Source of the DNA: Mycoplasmatota bacterium
GTDB taxonomy: Bacteria; Bacillota_I; Bacilli_A; Acholeplasmatales; Acholeplasmataceae
DNA: 64,000 nucleotides
Direction: 5' to 3'
NCBI GenBank assembly: GCA_024650045.1
Contig: JANKMU010000001.1
Span: forward strand, 62,001-126,000
The notes below the pieces were generated by a model. It was not told the DNA's origin. It did no database searches and saw nothing but the letters and a program-made list of their open reading frames with translations. Both the position numbers and the translations under genes were made by a program. Within the stretch, counting starts at the first letter, position 1, and each line of letters starts with the position of its first letter. Of this stretch, positions 44,089-53,711 are shown piece by piece.

Positions 44089-44772
44089 ATGCGCATACTT
44101 GTCGTCGAAGACCACAAAAAAATTAATGATTTGCTATCATTGTTTGCTAAGCAAGATGGCCATGAAGTCGTCCAAGCTTTTAGTGCGGAAGATGCCTTAG
44201 ACTTGTTAGCAAATCAGGCTTTTGACATTGTGATTACTGATTTGATGTTGCCAGGCATGCAAGGCGAAACGTTGATTGAAAATATAAGAAATACAAGCGA
44301 TATCTATATCATTGTAATCTCAGCAAAAACTGATATTGATAACAAACTTGATGTCTTATCAATTGGTGCTGATGACTATATTACAAAACCTTTTTCTGTT
44401 GAAGAAGTTATGATGAAACTTAAAAATATTTCAAAAAGACAAGTATTGATTAAACCATCAGTGAGATCTTATCATCAAGGATGTTTGGTAATTAGACCTT
44501 TATTGAGAGAGGTTTACTACAAAAATAAACTCATATCTTTAACAAAGTATGAATATGATGTTTTATTATATTTAATTAATCATTCAAACAAAGTCTTTAG
44601 TAGAGATGAGTTGATGAATGCGTGTTTTACAGATAGTGACGCATATGATCGTGTTATTGATGCATATATTAAGAATATTAGGAAAAAACTCAATGATAAT
44701 CCCTCAAAGCCAAAGTTTATCAAAACATTTTATGGGGTTGGTTACCAATTTATAGGTGATTCTGATGATTAG
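44089..44772 (+). CDS. OmpR/PhoB-family response regulator
   Basis: The protein (227 aa from this start) has a receiver domain with the phospho-acceptor Asp51 (VITDLMLPGM), acidic pair VVEDH, switch Lys in ITKPFSVEEV, and a C-terminal winged helix with LTKYEYDVLLYLINHSNKVFSRDEL. It works with the overlapping histidine kinase gene. ATG 44089 follows GCAGGTGG; an upstream in-frame ATG at 44053 is less likely. Placement right after the copper-type operon suggests metal or envelope sensing. Confidence 0.93.
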   Translation: MRILVVEDHKKINDLLSLFAKQDGHEVVQAFSAEDALDLLANQAFDIVITDLMLPGMQGETLIENIRNTSDIYIIVISAKTDIDNKLDVLSIGADDYITKPFSVEEVMMKLKNISKRQVLIKPSVRSYHQGCLVIRPLLREVYYKNKLISLTKYEYDVLLYLINHSNKVFSRDELMNACFTDSDAYDRVIDAYIKNIRKKLNDNPSKPKFIKTFYGVGYQFIGDSDD

Positions 44773-46006
44773 TTTTAATACTTTTTTCAAACAAAAGATG
44801 ACAAGGTTTTTCATTATTGTTTTTTCAGCACTACTGATTATCTTTAATATCGGGTTTTTTGTTTTTTCAATAGTCCAATATAATAGGCAAATAGAACGTC
44901 AAGAAGATTCTTTTATTGAAATGATGGGGCACTTAATAGTTTTAGAGAGCATTGATGCATCTATTACTTATGTAGAGCACTATGATCATACACATGGTGT
45001 TAGTGTTATTTATTATGATGCAGATAATCATATATTATATCAAAGTGAACAAATACCCAATCATACAAATCGTTTACAAATAAAAGATTCATCTGATAAC
45101 ATTTTAGGCGAAGTCGTATTGGACTACCAAAAATCAGTGATTGGAAAAGAATTAACAGTTGGTTTAGTATCTTTTAATCTTTTTTCACTCATCGTTTTTT
45201 TGATTGGAATCAGTATCTTGTATAAATATATCAATAGTCAATACAAGTTTATTGTTGAGGACATGAATAACATAGGGAAAGGAAGTTCATCTTTCAAGTT
45301 TAGTGATATTGATAATATCCATGATCGTTATATAAAGGCTTTAGAATCGGAAAAAGAAATCAAAAAGATTCAAGAGCATTATGTCAAAGTCTTAGCACAT
45401 GATGTGAAGACACCATTAACAGTGATTAAAGCATACTTAGAAGGTATACATTCTAAGAGGATTGAATTTGATTCTCGTATTAATCAGGATATGTTGAATG
45501 AAGTCAAAATTATCGAGAAACTTATACCACAACTTATGGTGACAAGTATCAAACAAGTTTCTATCAAACAAGATATCGCATTACCGATTAAAGCAACACT
45601 AGACAAGTTAAAAGATGTCTTTAAAACTAAAGACATAGAAGTATATCAAAGCATTGATTCATTTATCATTTATGTTTCAACCATTGATATAGTGAGGTTG
45701 TTGGAAAATCTTGTATTTAATGCATTTTATTATAGTGACTATGGTGGTAAAATAAATATTGTACTAGACAAGAAAAACTCACAGCTTGTTGTTGAAGATT
45801 TTGGAATAGGCATGTCCAAAGAGACACTTAATAAAATTTATAGCGGGCCATACCGTGAAACGAAAGCTAAACAATATCATCAAAAAGGTAGTGGAGTTGG
45901 GTTGCAAATTGTATTTGCCATCGTAGAAAAAATTGGAGCGAAGATAAGAATTGATAGTGAGGAAAACAAGGGTACAAGAGTAACAATCACATTTTCGAGT
46001 GATTAA
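44765..46006 (+). CDS. Membrane sensor histidine kinase
   Basis: The protein (413 aa from this start) has two membrane helices (about 14-36 and 133-155) around a 95-residue outside sensor, then a HisKA domain with His212 (LAHDVKTPLTV) and an HATPase domain with LVFNAFYYSDYGG (N box), EDFGIGMSKE (G1) and GSGVGLQIV (G2). The sensor has a His-rich stretch, EHYDHTHG at residues 71-78. Next to CueP- and CopZ-like genes, this may bind copper or another metal. It overlaps the regulator by 8 bp; ATG 44765 has AGGTG upstream. Confidence 0.92.
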   Translation: MISFNTFFKQKMTRFFIIVFSALLIIFNIGFFVFSIVQYNRQIERQEDSFIEMMGHLIVLESIDASITYVEHYDHTHGVSVIYYDADNHILYQSEQIPNHTNRLQIKDSSDNILGEVVLDYQKSVIGKELTVGLVSFNLFSLIVFLIGISILYKYINSQYKFIVEDMNNIGKGSSSFKFSDIDNIHDRYIKALESEKEIKKIQEHYVKVLAHDVKTPLTVIKAYLEGIHSKRIEFDSRINQDMLNEVKIIEKLIPQLMVTSIKQVSIKQDIALPIKATLDKLKDVFKTKDIEVYQSIDSFIIYVSTIDIVRLLENLVFNAFYYSDYGGKINIVLDKKNSQLVVEDFGIGMSKETLNKIYSGPYRETKAKQYHQKGSGVGLQIVFAIVEKIGAKIRIDSEENKGTRVTITFSSD

Positions 46007-46058
46007 TTTTTTGAAGCGGTGTTATACTAATAAAGTAAGACACTATAAGAGGTGAATC

Positions 46059-46850
46059 ATGAAAGAAATATTAGAAAATAAAAAAGCATGGAATATGCTA
46101 GCAAAAGACCATTATGAAGCGTTTAAGAAAAAATTAGAAGATCCATACCAAACATTAAGTGAGATTATATTATCTGAATTAGGCAATATCAAGAACCAAA
46201 ATATTATTCATCTTCAATGTAATACAGGATATGATTCTATTCTTTTGGTTAGACAAGGCGCTAAAAAAGTTGTAGGTGTTGATTTTTCTGATCAAAACAT
46301 TTTATATGCTAACCAACTTAAAAATGATTTTAAAGTTAATGAAGTTGAATTTATTGAATCAGATATACTTGATTTGCCTAAAATTCATCATGACACATAT
46401 GATATGGTCTTTACAAGCGAGGGTGTACTAGGATGGATTCCAGATATTAAACAATGGGCAAAAGTAGTATACGGATTATTAAAAGCCGGTGGTTATGTTT
46501 ATATTCATGATGCACATCCTGTCTTTATGACACTAGATGAAGAGAAATTAGCAGAATCAAGAACACTTGAAGTTAAGTATCCTTATTTTTCTAATACATA
46601 TGATGTCAGTGATACTATTGGTGGGTATGCATCAGAACAAAAACAAGCTATCAATTACTTCTGGTCGCATAAATTTTCGGATATTATTACAGCATTAGCA
46701 GATGCAGGATTAAGAATTGAATTTTTACATGAATATGATTTGCTATGTTGGGATAATGGAAACATGAAGGAAATTAAAAAAGGTTTATATCAATATGAAG
46801 ATTTTCAAGGTAAATTACCGTTTTCATTTTCAATAAGAGCTAGAAAATAA
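46059..46850 (+). CDS. Class I SAM-dependent methyltransferase
   Basis: The 263-aa protein has a SAM-binding core: IIHLQCNTGYDSILLVRQGAKKVVGVDFSD near residue 49 (a variant motif I, HLQCNTGYD), then SDILDLP and MVFTSEGVLGWIPD. It resembles small-molecule methyltransferases of the YrrT/UbiE-like kind; the substrate is unknown. It sits 53 bp after the kinase gene with its own ribosome site AAGAGGTG. Confidence 0.87.
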   Translation: MKEILENKKAWNMLAKDHYEAFKKKLEDPYQTLSEIILSELGNIKNQNIIHLQCNTGYDSILLVRQGAKKVVGVDFSDQNILYANQLKNDFKVNEVEFIESDILDLPKIHHDTYDMVFTSEGVLGWIPDIKQWAKVVYGLLKAGGYVYIHDAHPVFMTLDEEKLAESRTLEVKYPYFSNTYDVSDTIGGYASEQKQAINYFWSHKFSDIITALADAGLRIEFLHEYDLLCWDNGNMKEIKKGLYQYEDFQGKLPFSFSIRARK

Positions 46851-46856
46851 ATAAAG

Positions 46857-46892
46857 AAAATGAAGGTATCAAATTGATATCTTCATTTTTTA
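46857..46892. terminator. Bidirectional terminator between convergent genes
   Basis: A 14-bp stem AAAATGAAGGTATC/GATATCTTCATTTT (one wobble) with a 5-nt loop and A/T runs on both sides. Confidence 0.85.
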
Positions 46893-49226
46893 TTTCATCT
46901 TTTGCCAAAATGCCGTTAATTCCTTTTCAAGTTGAGAACTTGTTTTTAATATAGTATGCTTTTTCCATTCCATTGGAAAGAGTTTTTTATATTTTGTTTG
47001 TCCGAATCTATCGTCAATGAGAATAGCGATACCATAATCATGATCACTACGAATGACTCTACCTACCGCTTGGATAACTTTGTTCATACCTGGGTAAGTA
47101 TATGCATAATCAAAACCTTGTGAAAAGTTATCTTGGTAATATTTTTTTAGTTGATTATTGGTTTCATTAAGCATAGGTAAACCAACACCAACAATAATAA
47201 CACCATTCAGCATATCTCCAATATAGTCAATGCCTTCAGCAAACATACCACCCATGACAAAGAAAGCAAGTTGTGACAAATGATTTTCATTTTTAAATCG
47301 ATCAACCGTTAAAACTCTTAGTGCCTGATCCATTTCTTTTTCTTGGATGATTAAGTCAGCGTTTAAATCAGAAGGTAGGTGATCAATGACTTCGTTCATA
47401 TATTGATAAGATGGGAAGAATGCAATATAATTACCTTTTTTAGAGTTAACGACTGTTTGAATTGTATCTACAACTTGATGAATAGATTGCTTTCTATCTT
47501 GATATCTTGTAGAAATTTGGTTCATCAAAACTATTTTTAAGTTGTTAGGATTAAATGGTGACTGTATTTTTAATGTTTCACCCTGTCCTTTTGATAAAAG
47601 TTTCATGTAATATTCTAAAGGATATAAGGTAGCACTGAAAAAGACTGCACCGTATGCTTTATGATTTAATGTGTCTAAGATGAATGAACTAGCATCTAAG
47701 CACTGAATCGTGATTCGAATATCATCATCAAGTCTTTCAACATTTGTCAAATAAGTCTCATTATAAAACTCATAAATTCTGGAAAAACCTAAAATATTTA
47801 AGTATCCTTCAATAACATCTGTCTTTTTGGAATATTTTGGATTTTCTTTCAAACTATTTTCAATTTTTCTCATTAAATTTCTAATAGCATCTATAAAATC
47901 TTCATCTAGTGTTTTGTGTGAATAAAATAAAGCATCCCCTAATTTTTCTTCATAATTATCATAAGCATCCAAGACTTTCTTAACAGCATTTCTAATGCTA
48001 GGTTTAAGTTTTGAAGCTATGCGTCTTAATTTGATAAAATCTGATTTATATAATGTTGATGAGTACATATCTCTTGACCTTGAAATTAAATTATGCGCCT
48101 CATCTATAAGCAGAAGTGGTTTATAATTGTCCTCATCAAAATAGCGAATCAAATGTGTTCTAGGATCAAAAACATAGTTATAGTCACAAATAATAACATC
48201 AACATAGTATGAAACATATAAACTAAATTCAAATGGACAAACCATATGTTTTCTAGCGTATCGCTCTACTGTGTTCCTATCTAACAAAGTTTCATGATCA
48301 AATATATCTTTAGTAGCCTCTTGAAGACGATCAAAAAAACCTTTCGCAAAAGGACATTTTTCCGGATCACATTCTCTTTTATCCAAAAAGCAAATAGCAT
48401 CTTTAGAAGTGATTTCTAAAGTTTTTGTATGAAGTCCGGCTTCATGAAGCATATCCATAGTTTGCAGTGCAATCTGTTTACCGGCAGTTTTTGCAGTTAA
48501 ATAAAATACTTTTTGGTTGTCTTCATGAAGTGATTTTAATGTAGAAAAAAGGGATGCCATAGTTTTACCAATACCTGTCGGTGCAATTGCATAAAGAATA
48601 TCATCTTCCATCATGGTTTGATAAACAGCACTCATCATTTCTCTTTGACCCCGTCTGTACTGATCAAAGGGGAAATACAATTGTTCTAGTGAAGTTTTTT
48701 TCTTTTCATTATGTGCTTCTAAACGCAACATCCATTCCATATATAATGCAATGGATTCATTAAAAAAAGATTCTAATAAATCAACATCAAAGATAAACTC
48801 AAAATATCTAGTTTTATAATCTGATAATTGAATATAAGTCACCCGTGCTGAAATATCAGTTAAATTGTTGTTTTTCATATACATATAGCTATACATTTTT
48901 AATTGTGCTAGATGCTCATTGTTTAGAGCAAAGTCATCAGAAAAAATCGGGAATCTTGTTGACTTGATTTCCTCCATTACTAAAGTATCATTTCTTAACA
49001 ATAGACCATCAATACGACCAGTTAATAAAATCATATGATGATCGTCTTGCCATTCATAACGAATAGAAACTTCAGCTTGATCGTTTAATCCATATTTACT
49101 TTGAAGGTGTTGATGAGCTCTTGTTCCATCAAGTAGTGATACGTTTTGAAATGTTTCACTTGATAAATCTCCACTTGAATAGAGAAAAGATACGAGTTCT
49201 CCAACGCCGATTTTAAATATTTTCAT
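46890..49226 (-). CDS. RecB/Cas4-like nuclease fused to an XPD/DinG-type Fe-S helicase
   Basis: The 778-aa protein has an N-terminal PD-(D/E)XK nuclease domain: His in RAHQHL (38-40), Asp73 in GRIDG, Glu86 and Lys88 in EEIKS, and Gln108/Tyr112 in QLKMY. A superfamily 2 helicase follows, with Walker A PTGIGKT at 216-222, four cysteines at 279, 286, 291 and 330 expected to hold a 4Fe-4S cluster, and DEAH at 375-378. Later motifs include FFSATL and QAVGRVIRS near the end. It probably acts 5'-3' on single-stranded DNA in repair or replication. The start follows AGAGGTATCT. No phage or CRISPR genes adjoin. Confidence 0.9.
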   Translation of the reverse strand: MKIFKIGVGELVSFLYSSGDLSSETFQNVSLLDGTRAHQHLQSKYGLNDQAEVSIRYEWQDDHHMILLTGRIDGLLLRNDTLVMEEIKSTRFPIFSDDFALNNEHLAQLKMYSYMYMKNNNLTDISARVTYIQLSDYKTRYFEFIFDVDLLESFFNESIALYMEWMLRLEAHNEKKKTSLEQLYFPFDQYRRGQREMMSAVYQTMMEDDILYAIAPTGIGKTMASLFSTLKSLHEDNQKVFYLTAKTAGKQIALQTMDMLHEAGLHTKTLEITSKDAICFLDKRECDPEKCPFAKGFFDRLQEATKDIFDHETLLDRNTVERYARKHMVCPFEFSLYVSYYVDVIICDYNYVFDPRTHLIRYFDEDNYKPLLLIDEAHNLISRSRDMYSSTLYKSDFIKLRRIASKLKPSIRNAVKKVLDAYDNYEEKLGDALFYSHKTLDEDFIDAIRNLMRKIENSLKENPKYSKKTDVIEGYLNILGFSRIYEFYNETYLTNVERLDDDIRITIQCLDASSFILDTLNHKAYGAVFFSATLYPLEYYMKLLSKGQGETLKIQSPFNPNNLKIVLMNQISTRYQDRKQSIHQVVDTIQTVVNSKKGNYIAFFPSYQYMNEVIDHLPSDLNADLIIQEKEMDQALRVLTVDRFKNENHLSQLAFFVMGGMFAEGIDYIGDMLNGVIIVGVGLPMLNETNNQLKKYYQDNFSQGFDYAYTYPGMNKVIQAVGRVIRSDHDYGIAILIDDRFGQTKYKKLFPMEWKKHTILKTSSQLEKELTAFWQKMK

Positions 49227-49528
49227 AGATACCTCTTTGATTCAAGTCTATTATACACCATGGGTTTGATAATTTGATTTTACAATATAAATAATCATAA
49301 ATGAATCAAATAAAACATTAAACATTATGCGTTTACCTTTATTAAGCCATTTTATTTTAATTGAAATAAATGCTTCAATAACCGCATTTTTAGTAAGAAA
49401 GAAAAAGAATAAATTATGTGAAACTCTTTTATTGAAATCAACACCAATAAAGGTTATAATACTTTTAAACCAATATGGTATTTTATCGGGTACGATAAGG
49501 GGATTATAAAATTAAAGAGGTGGAAAAG
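49227..49528 (+). promoter_or_regulatory. Upstream region and promoter of nrdJ
   Basis: TTGAAA (49432-49437), 17-bp spacer, TATAAT (49455-49460) form a good promoter about 69 bp ahead of nrdJ. The remaining 200 bp are AT-rich. No cobalamin riboswitch and no paired NrdR boxes were recognised. A 60-codon frame at 49327-49509 covers the promoter and is not credited as a gene. Confidence 0.55.
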
Positions 49529-51715
49529 ATGTATGTAGTAAAACGTAATGGAGCCCAAGAACCGTTTGATTTAAACAAGATTGCTAATGCAATGCAAAAG
49601 GCATATAAAAGTGTTGGTGTTGCCTTCAGTGACGAAGAATGTCTAAAACAAGCCACTGAAATTACTAAGGCATATCCTAAGAATCAAGAAGTTAGTATCG
49701 AAACAATTCAAGATGATGTTGAATTGTATTTGATGAAGAAAAAGCATTATGAAGCTGCTAAATCTTATATTAAGTACCGTGAAAAACAAAAGACTGATCG
49801 TGATAATCCATGGGCAGATAATGATGAAAGACAAGATTTAATTTTAAATAAATATCTTATTCCAGGAGAAGGAAAAAAAGAGTTTCTAAAGCGTGTAGCA
49901 TTTGGACGTTCTGCTCTTGAAAAGATATTAAGAAGAAAAGAAGCTATTTTTGGTGGAAGAAATCTTTATGCAATTGGTAGAGATGGTAATATTACAGGAA
50001 GTAACTGTTATGTAACACAAGATCCTGAAGATAGTTTGGAAAGTATTTACAAAGTCGATTACCAAATCGCTAGAACTTATAGCTACGGTGGTGGACAAGG
50101 GATGAATTTATCAAAGATTCGTCCAAAAGGGGCAAAAGTTAACAACAGTAGTAATACCACACCTGGTGTGATGGTGTTTGCTGAAAAATATTCACATACA
50201 ACCTTAAACACGCAACAAGATAATAGACGTGGAGCACTGATGTTAGTATTAAACATTGATCATCCTGATATTATTGATTTTATTACGACAAAACTTGACT
50301 TGAGTAAAGTTAATGGTGCAAATATTAGTATCGCAATTACAGATGAATTCATGGAAGCTGCGAAAAATGATGAATTATGGGTTTTGAGTTTTGAAACACC
50401 ATATGAAAAAATAGAGAAGAAAATTAAAGCAAAAGACTTATTAAAACTTGTTGGATATTCTGCACATACTATGGGAGACCCTGGTGTTATCTTTATTGAT
50501 CATATGAATGACTACCATTTCCTAAGCGAATATGATGATGTTAAGTTTACTGCAACCAACCCTTGTGGGGAACAACCGTTGATGCCACATGGTTCTTGTA
50601 ATTTAGGTAGTATTAATTTAAATGCATTTATTAAAAACCCATTTACTGAGAGTGCAACATATGATTGGGAAAGATTTGATTTTGTTGTTACTGAAATGAT
50701 TTACTCTCTAGATGATTTACTTACAATGTTAGGTGATCGCCATGCACTTCCAGAACAAAGAGAACACGTTAAATTATATCGTGAAGTTGGACTAGGAGTT
50801 ATGGGGTTGGCAGATGTTGCTTTAAGTATGAGATTACCTTATGGTAGTAAAGAGTTTATCAAGTTCTTAGATACTTTGATGAGAAGAATGCTTAATACTG
50901 CTGTTAAAGCATCAGCGCTTAGAGCTAAAGAGTTAGGAACATTCCCAAGATTCGATTATAATAAAGTTTCAAAATCTAAGTTCTATCAAACAGGAATAGA
51001 TAAAGATACAGATGAATTAGTTAAACAATATGGATTGAGAAACAGTAGATTATTGAGTATTGCACCTACAGGATCAATTAGTAATATCCTAGGGGTTAGT
51101 GGTGGTGTTGAACCATTTTTCCAAATCAATTACACAAGAAGAATCGTTAGTATGTTTGAAGAAGAAAAAACAATTACTATTTGGGAAAAAACACCTTTGG
51201 CACTAGCTAAAGCAATGGGTATTAACCCATCTGAACTTCCTGAATGGGCATTAATCACTTCACAAAATATCGATTTTATGGAACGTGCTGAAGTTCAAGC
51301 AACTATTCAAAAATACGTAGACACAGCAATCAGTTCGACATTCAATCTACCTAATAGCGCGAGCGTTAGTGATGTAATGAGCATATACCAAACTGCATGG
51401 GAAAAAGGATTTAAAGGTGCTACTGTTTTTAGAGACAGATGTGCGAAAATTGGTATCTTAGCGGGTATTAATGAAAATACTGAAGATCTAAATCCAGCAA
51501 CTCCACCAACAGTTCATATCGAAGAAAAATGGACTGATAAAAAAACAAATGTAGTTAAAGAATACATTACACATATTGCAGTTAGTCAAACTGGGCATAC
51601 TCCAGAAAAGATAGAAAAAGAATTATGTCCTTTATGTGGCGATGTACTCATTAAAAAACAAGGTTGTATTCAATGTAATAACAATGAATGCGATTATGAA
51701 AAATGTGCAATTTAA
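49529..51715 (+). CDS. nrdJ: Adenosylcobalamin-dependent (class II) ribonucleotide reductase
   Basis: The protein (728 aa from this start) begins with an ATP-cone (VKRNGAQEPFDLNKIANAM) and has the class II signatures GSNCYVTQ, GGGQGMNLSKIRPKGA near residue 190, NPCGEQPLMPHGSCNLGSINL near 345, and LLSIAPTGSISNI near 515. A C-terminal cysteine-rich tail (CPLCG, CIQC) passes electrons. It makes deoxynucleotides from ribonucleotides without oxygen, using B12. The ATG at 49529 follows AAAGAGGTGG; the GTG at 49520 lies inside the ribosome site. Confidence 0.93.
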   Translation: MYVVKRNGAQEPFDLNKIANAMQKAYKSVGVAFSDEECLKQATEITKAYPKNQEVSIETIQDDVELYLMKKKHYEAAKSYIKYREKQKTDRDNPWADNDERQDLILNKYLIPGEGKKEFLKRVAFGRSALEKILRRKEAIFGGRNLYAIGRDGNITGSNCYVTQDPEDSLESIYKVDYQIARTYSYGGGQGMNLSKIRPKGAKVNNSSNTTPGVMVFAEKYSHTTLNTQQDNRRGALMLVLNIDHPDIIDFITTKLDLSKVNGANISIAITDEFMEAAKNDELWVLSFETPYEKIEKKIKAKDLLKLVGYSAHTMGDPGVIFIDHMNDYHFLSEYDDVKFTATNPCGEQPLMPHGSCNLGSINLNAFIKNPFTESATYDWERFDFVVTEMIYSLDDLLTMLGDRHALPEQREHVKLYREVGLGVMGLADVALSMRLPYGSKEFIKFLDTLMRRMLNTAVKASALRAKELGTFPRFDYNKVSKSKFYQTGIDKDTDELVKQYGLRNSRLLSIAPTGSISNILGVSGGVEPFFQINYTRRIVSMFEEEKTITIWEKTPLALAKAMGINPSELPEWALITSQNIDFMERAEVQATIQKYVDTAISSTFNLPNSASVSDVMSIYQTAWEKGFKGATVFRDRCAKIGILAGINENTEDLNPATPPTVHIEEKWTDKKTNVVKEYITHIAVSQTGHTPEKIEKELCPLCGDVLIKKQGCIQCNNNECDYEKCAI

Positions 51716-51738
51716 AACATATTTAAAATTAAAGATTA

Positions 51739-51772
51739 AATGGGCTGATTTTTTTCAGCCCATTATGTTTTT
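51739..51772 (+). terminator. Terminator after nrdJ
   Basis: A 10-bp perfect stem AATGGGCTGA/TCAGCCCATT with a T-rich loop, then a T run. Confidence 0.85.
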
Positions 51773-51789
51773 TAACGGTCAAATCATAC

Positions 51790-51818
51790 TTGACAATTCA
51801 AATAAATTTTACTAAAAT
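51790..51818 (+). promoter_or_regulatory. Predicted promoter of htpG
   Basis: TTGACA (51790-51795), 17-bp spacer, TAAAAT (51813-51818). No CIRCE or CtsR-like repeat was seen next to it, so vegetative expression is likely. Confidence 0.65.
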
Positions 51819-51836
51819 TTTCATGGAGGCGATAAC

Positions 51837-53711
51837 ATGGCAAAAACAAAACAGTTTAAAACAGAATCTCAAAAATTATTACACTTAATGACCCATTCAA
51901 TCTACACACAAAAAGAAATCTTTTTAAGAGAGTTAATCTCTAATGCAAGTGATGCGATTGATAAACGTCATTATTTATCATTGACAGATTCATCAATTCC
52001 AACAGATACCTATGAAATTTGGTTAACACCAAACGAAAAGGATCGTACATTAGTCGTTGCAGATAATGGCATTGGTTTTACTGAAAAAGAGTTAATCGAA
52101 AACTTAGGAACTATTGCACAAAGTGGATCAAAATCATTCTTAGAAAAAATAGAACAAAAAGATGTTGATATTATTGGACAATTTGGGGTGGGGTTTTACA
52201 GTGCATTTATGGTTTCAGATAAAGTCATCGTTGAAACAAAATCACCATTTTCTGAAACAGGATATCGTTGGTCATCAAAAGGTGAGTCAAGTTACACTAT
52301 TGAAGAAATCCAAAGAGAAGAGCTAGGAACAACTATTATATTGTATCTTAGAGAAGATGATGAGGAAAACGAGGAAAACTTCACTAAGTTCACCAACGAA
52401 TATACACTTAAAAATTTGGTTAAAAAATATAGTGATTATGTCCGTTACCCTATCAATATGATGATAGAAAAGAAAGAAAAAGAAAAAACAACACAAGTCA
52501 AAGAAACGTTAAATCAAATGACACCTATCTGGAAAAGATCAAAACAAGATATAAAACCAGAAGACATGAATCAATTTTATAAACACCAGTTTAATGATTT
52601 TGAAGATCCTTTAAAAGTAATACATACGAGTGTTGAAGGTATGTTAACGTATACTGCATTGTTATTTATACCTAAAAAGCCAGCATTTGACTTTTATAGC
52701 GAACATTATGAAAAAGGCTTGCAACTGTATACAAAAGGTGTTTTTATTCAGGATAAGAATAAAGAACTTATTCCTGATCATTTTAAATTCATAAAAGGTT
52801 TAGTCGATTCTGCTGACCTTTCATTAAATATCTCTAGAGAGATGTTACAACATGATCGTCAACTAAAGAAAATAGCTTCACATCTAGAAAAGAAGATAAA
52901 AAGTGAACTTGAAAATATGATGTCACATGATCGCGATCAATATGTTGAATTTTATGAAGCATATAAAACAACACTTAAATATGGCATCTATGACCAATAT
53001 GGTTTAAATAAAGATAAGCTTCAAGATCTAATTATGTTTAAAACAAACAAAAGTGATGACTATATATCACTCAAAGAATATATAGAAAGAAAACCAGAAG
53101 AACAAAAAACAATATATTATGCAACAGGTAAAACAAAACAAAGCATTCTTTCACTTCCTCAAATGGATATTATGAAAGAAAAAGGGTATGAGGTTTTATT
53201 GTTTACAGAAGATATTGATGAATTTATGATTCAAGTTCTACAAAACTATCAAGATGTTCCTTTTAAATCTGTACAACAAGGCGAGTCTGATCTTATTGAT
53301 GATACGAAAAAGGAAGATTTAAAAGAAAAAGAAAAAGAAAACAAAGATATCTTAAAAGCAATTAAGAAATCATTAAAAGATAAAGTAAAAGATGTTAAAT
53401 TATCTGCTAGACTTAAAGAATCAGCTGTTTGTTTAGTATCTGGTGAAGGATTAAGTTTAGAAATGGAAAAAATATTGAAGCAAATGCCGAACCAAACAGA
53501 ACTAAAAGCTGATCGCATTTTGGAAATTAATCCAGATCATGAACTTTTTAAAGCCTTACAAAAAATTTATGAAGTTGATGCTAAAAAAATTGATGGTTAT
53601 GCATCAATTCTTTACCACCAAGCATTACTCATCGAAGGTTTACCCATTGAAGATCCAACAGAATTTTCGAATAACCTTGTGAAGCTAATGATTGAGTCCT
53701 CAAAATCATGA
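51837..53711 (+). CDS. htpG: Molecular chaperone HtpG (Hsp90)
   Basis: The 624-aa protein is full length for HtpG. It has the GHKL ATPase motifs IFLRELISNASDAIDK near residue 26, VADNGIGFTEKEL near 74 and GQFGVGFYSAFMVSDK near 114, the middle domain with SLNISREMLQHDR near 330, and a charged segment about 485-500. It refolds client proteins with ATP. The next gene starts within its stop codon (ATGA overlap). Confidence 0.96.
   Translation: MAKTKQFKTESQKLLHLMTHSIYTQKEIFLRELISNASDAIDKRHYLSLTDSSIPTDTYEIWLTPNEKDRTLVVADNGIGFTEKELIENLGTIAQSGSKSFLEKIEQKDVDIIGQFGVGFYSAFMVSDKVIVETKSPFSETGYRWSSKGESSYTIEEIQREELGTTIILYLREDDEENEENFTKFTNEYTLKNLVKKYSDYVRYPINMMIEKKEKEKTTQVKETLNQMTPIWKRSKQDIKPEDMNQFYKHQFNDFEDPLKVIHTSVEGMLTYTALLFIPKKPAFDFYSEHYEKGLQLYTKGVFIQDKNKELIPDHFKFIKGLVDSADLSLNISREMLQHDRQLKKIASHLEKKIKSELENMMSHDRDQYVEFYEAYKTTLKYGIYDQYGLNKDKLQDLIMFKTNKSDDYISLKEYIERKPEEQKTIYYATGKTKQSILSLPQMDIMKEKGYEVLLFTEDIDEFMIQVLQNYQDVPFKSVQQGESDLIDDTKKEDLKEKEKENKDILKAIKKSLKDKVKDVKLSARLKESAVCLVSGEGLSLEMEKILKQMPNQTELKADRILEINPDHELFKALQKIYEVDAKKIDGYASILYHQALLIEGLPIEDPTEFSNNLVKLMIESSKS

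Noticed and set aside
49327-49509. 60-codon ORF between the helicase fusion and nrdJ
   Set aside because: No ribosome site, no recognisable protein pattern, and it runs over the predicted nrdJ promoter.
49227-49528. Cobalamin riboswitch ahead of the B12-dependent reductase
   Set aside because: No B12-box or cobalamin-aptamer core was found in the leader.
51773-51836. CIRCE heat-shock operator at htpG
   Set aside because: No TTAGCACTC inverted repeat; the promoter looks like an ordinary vegetative one.
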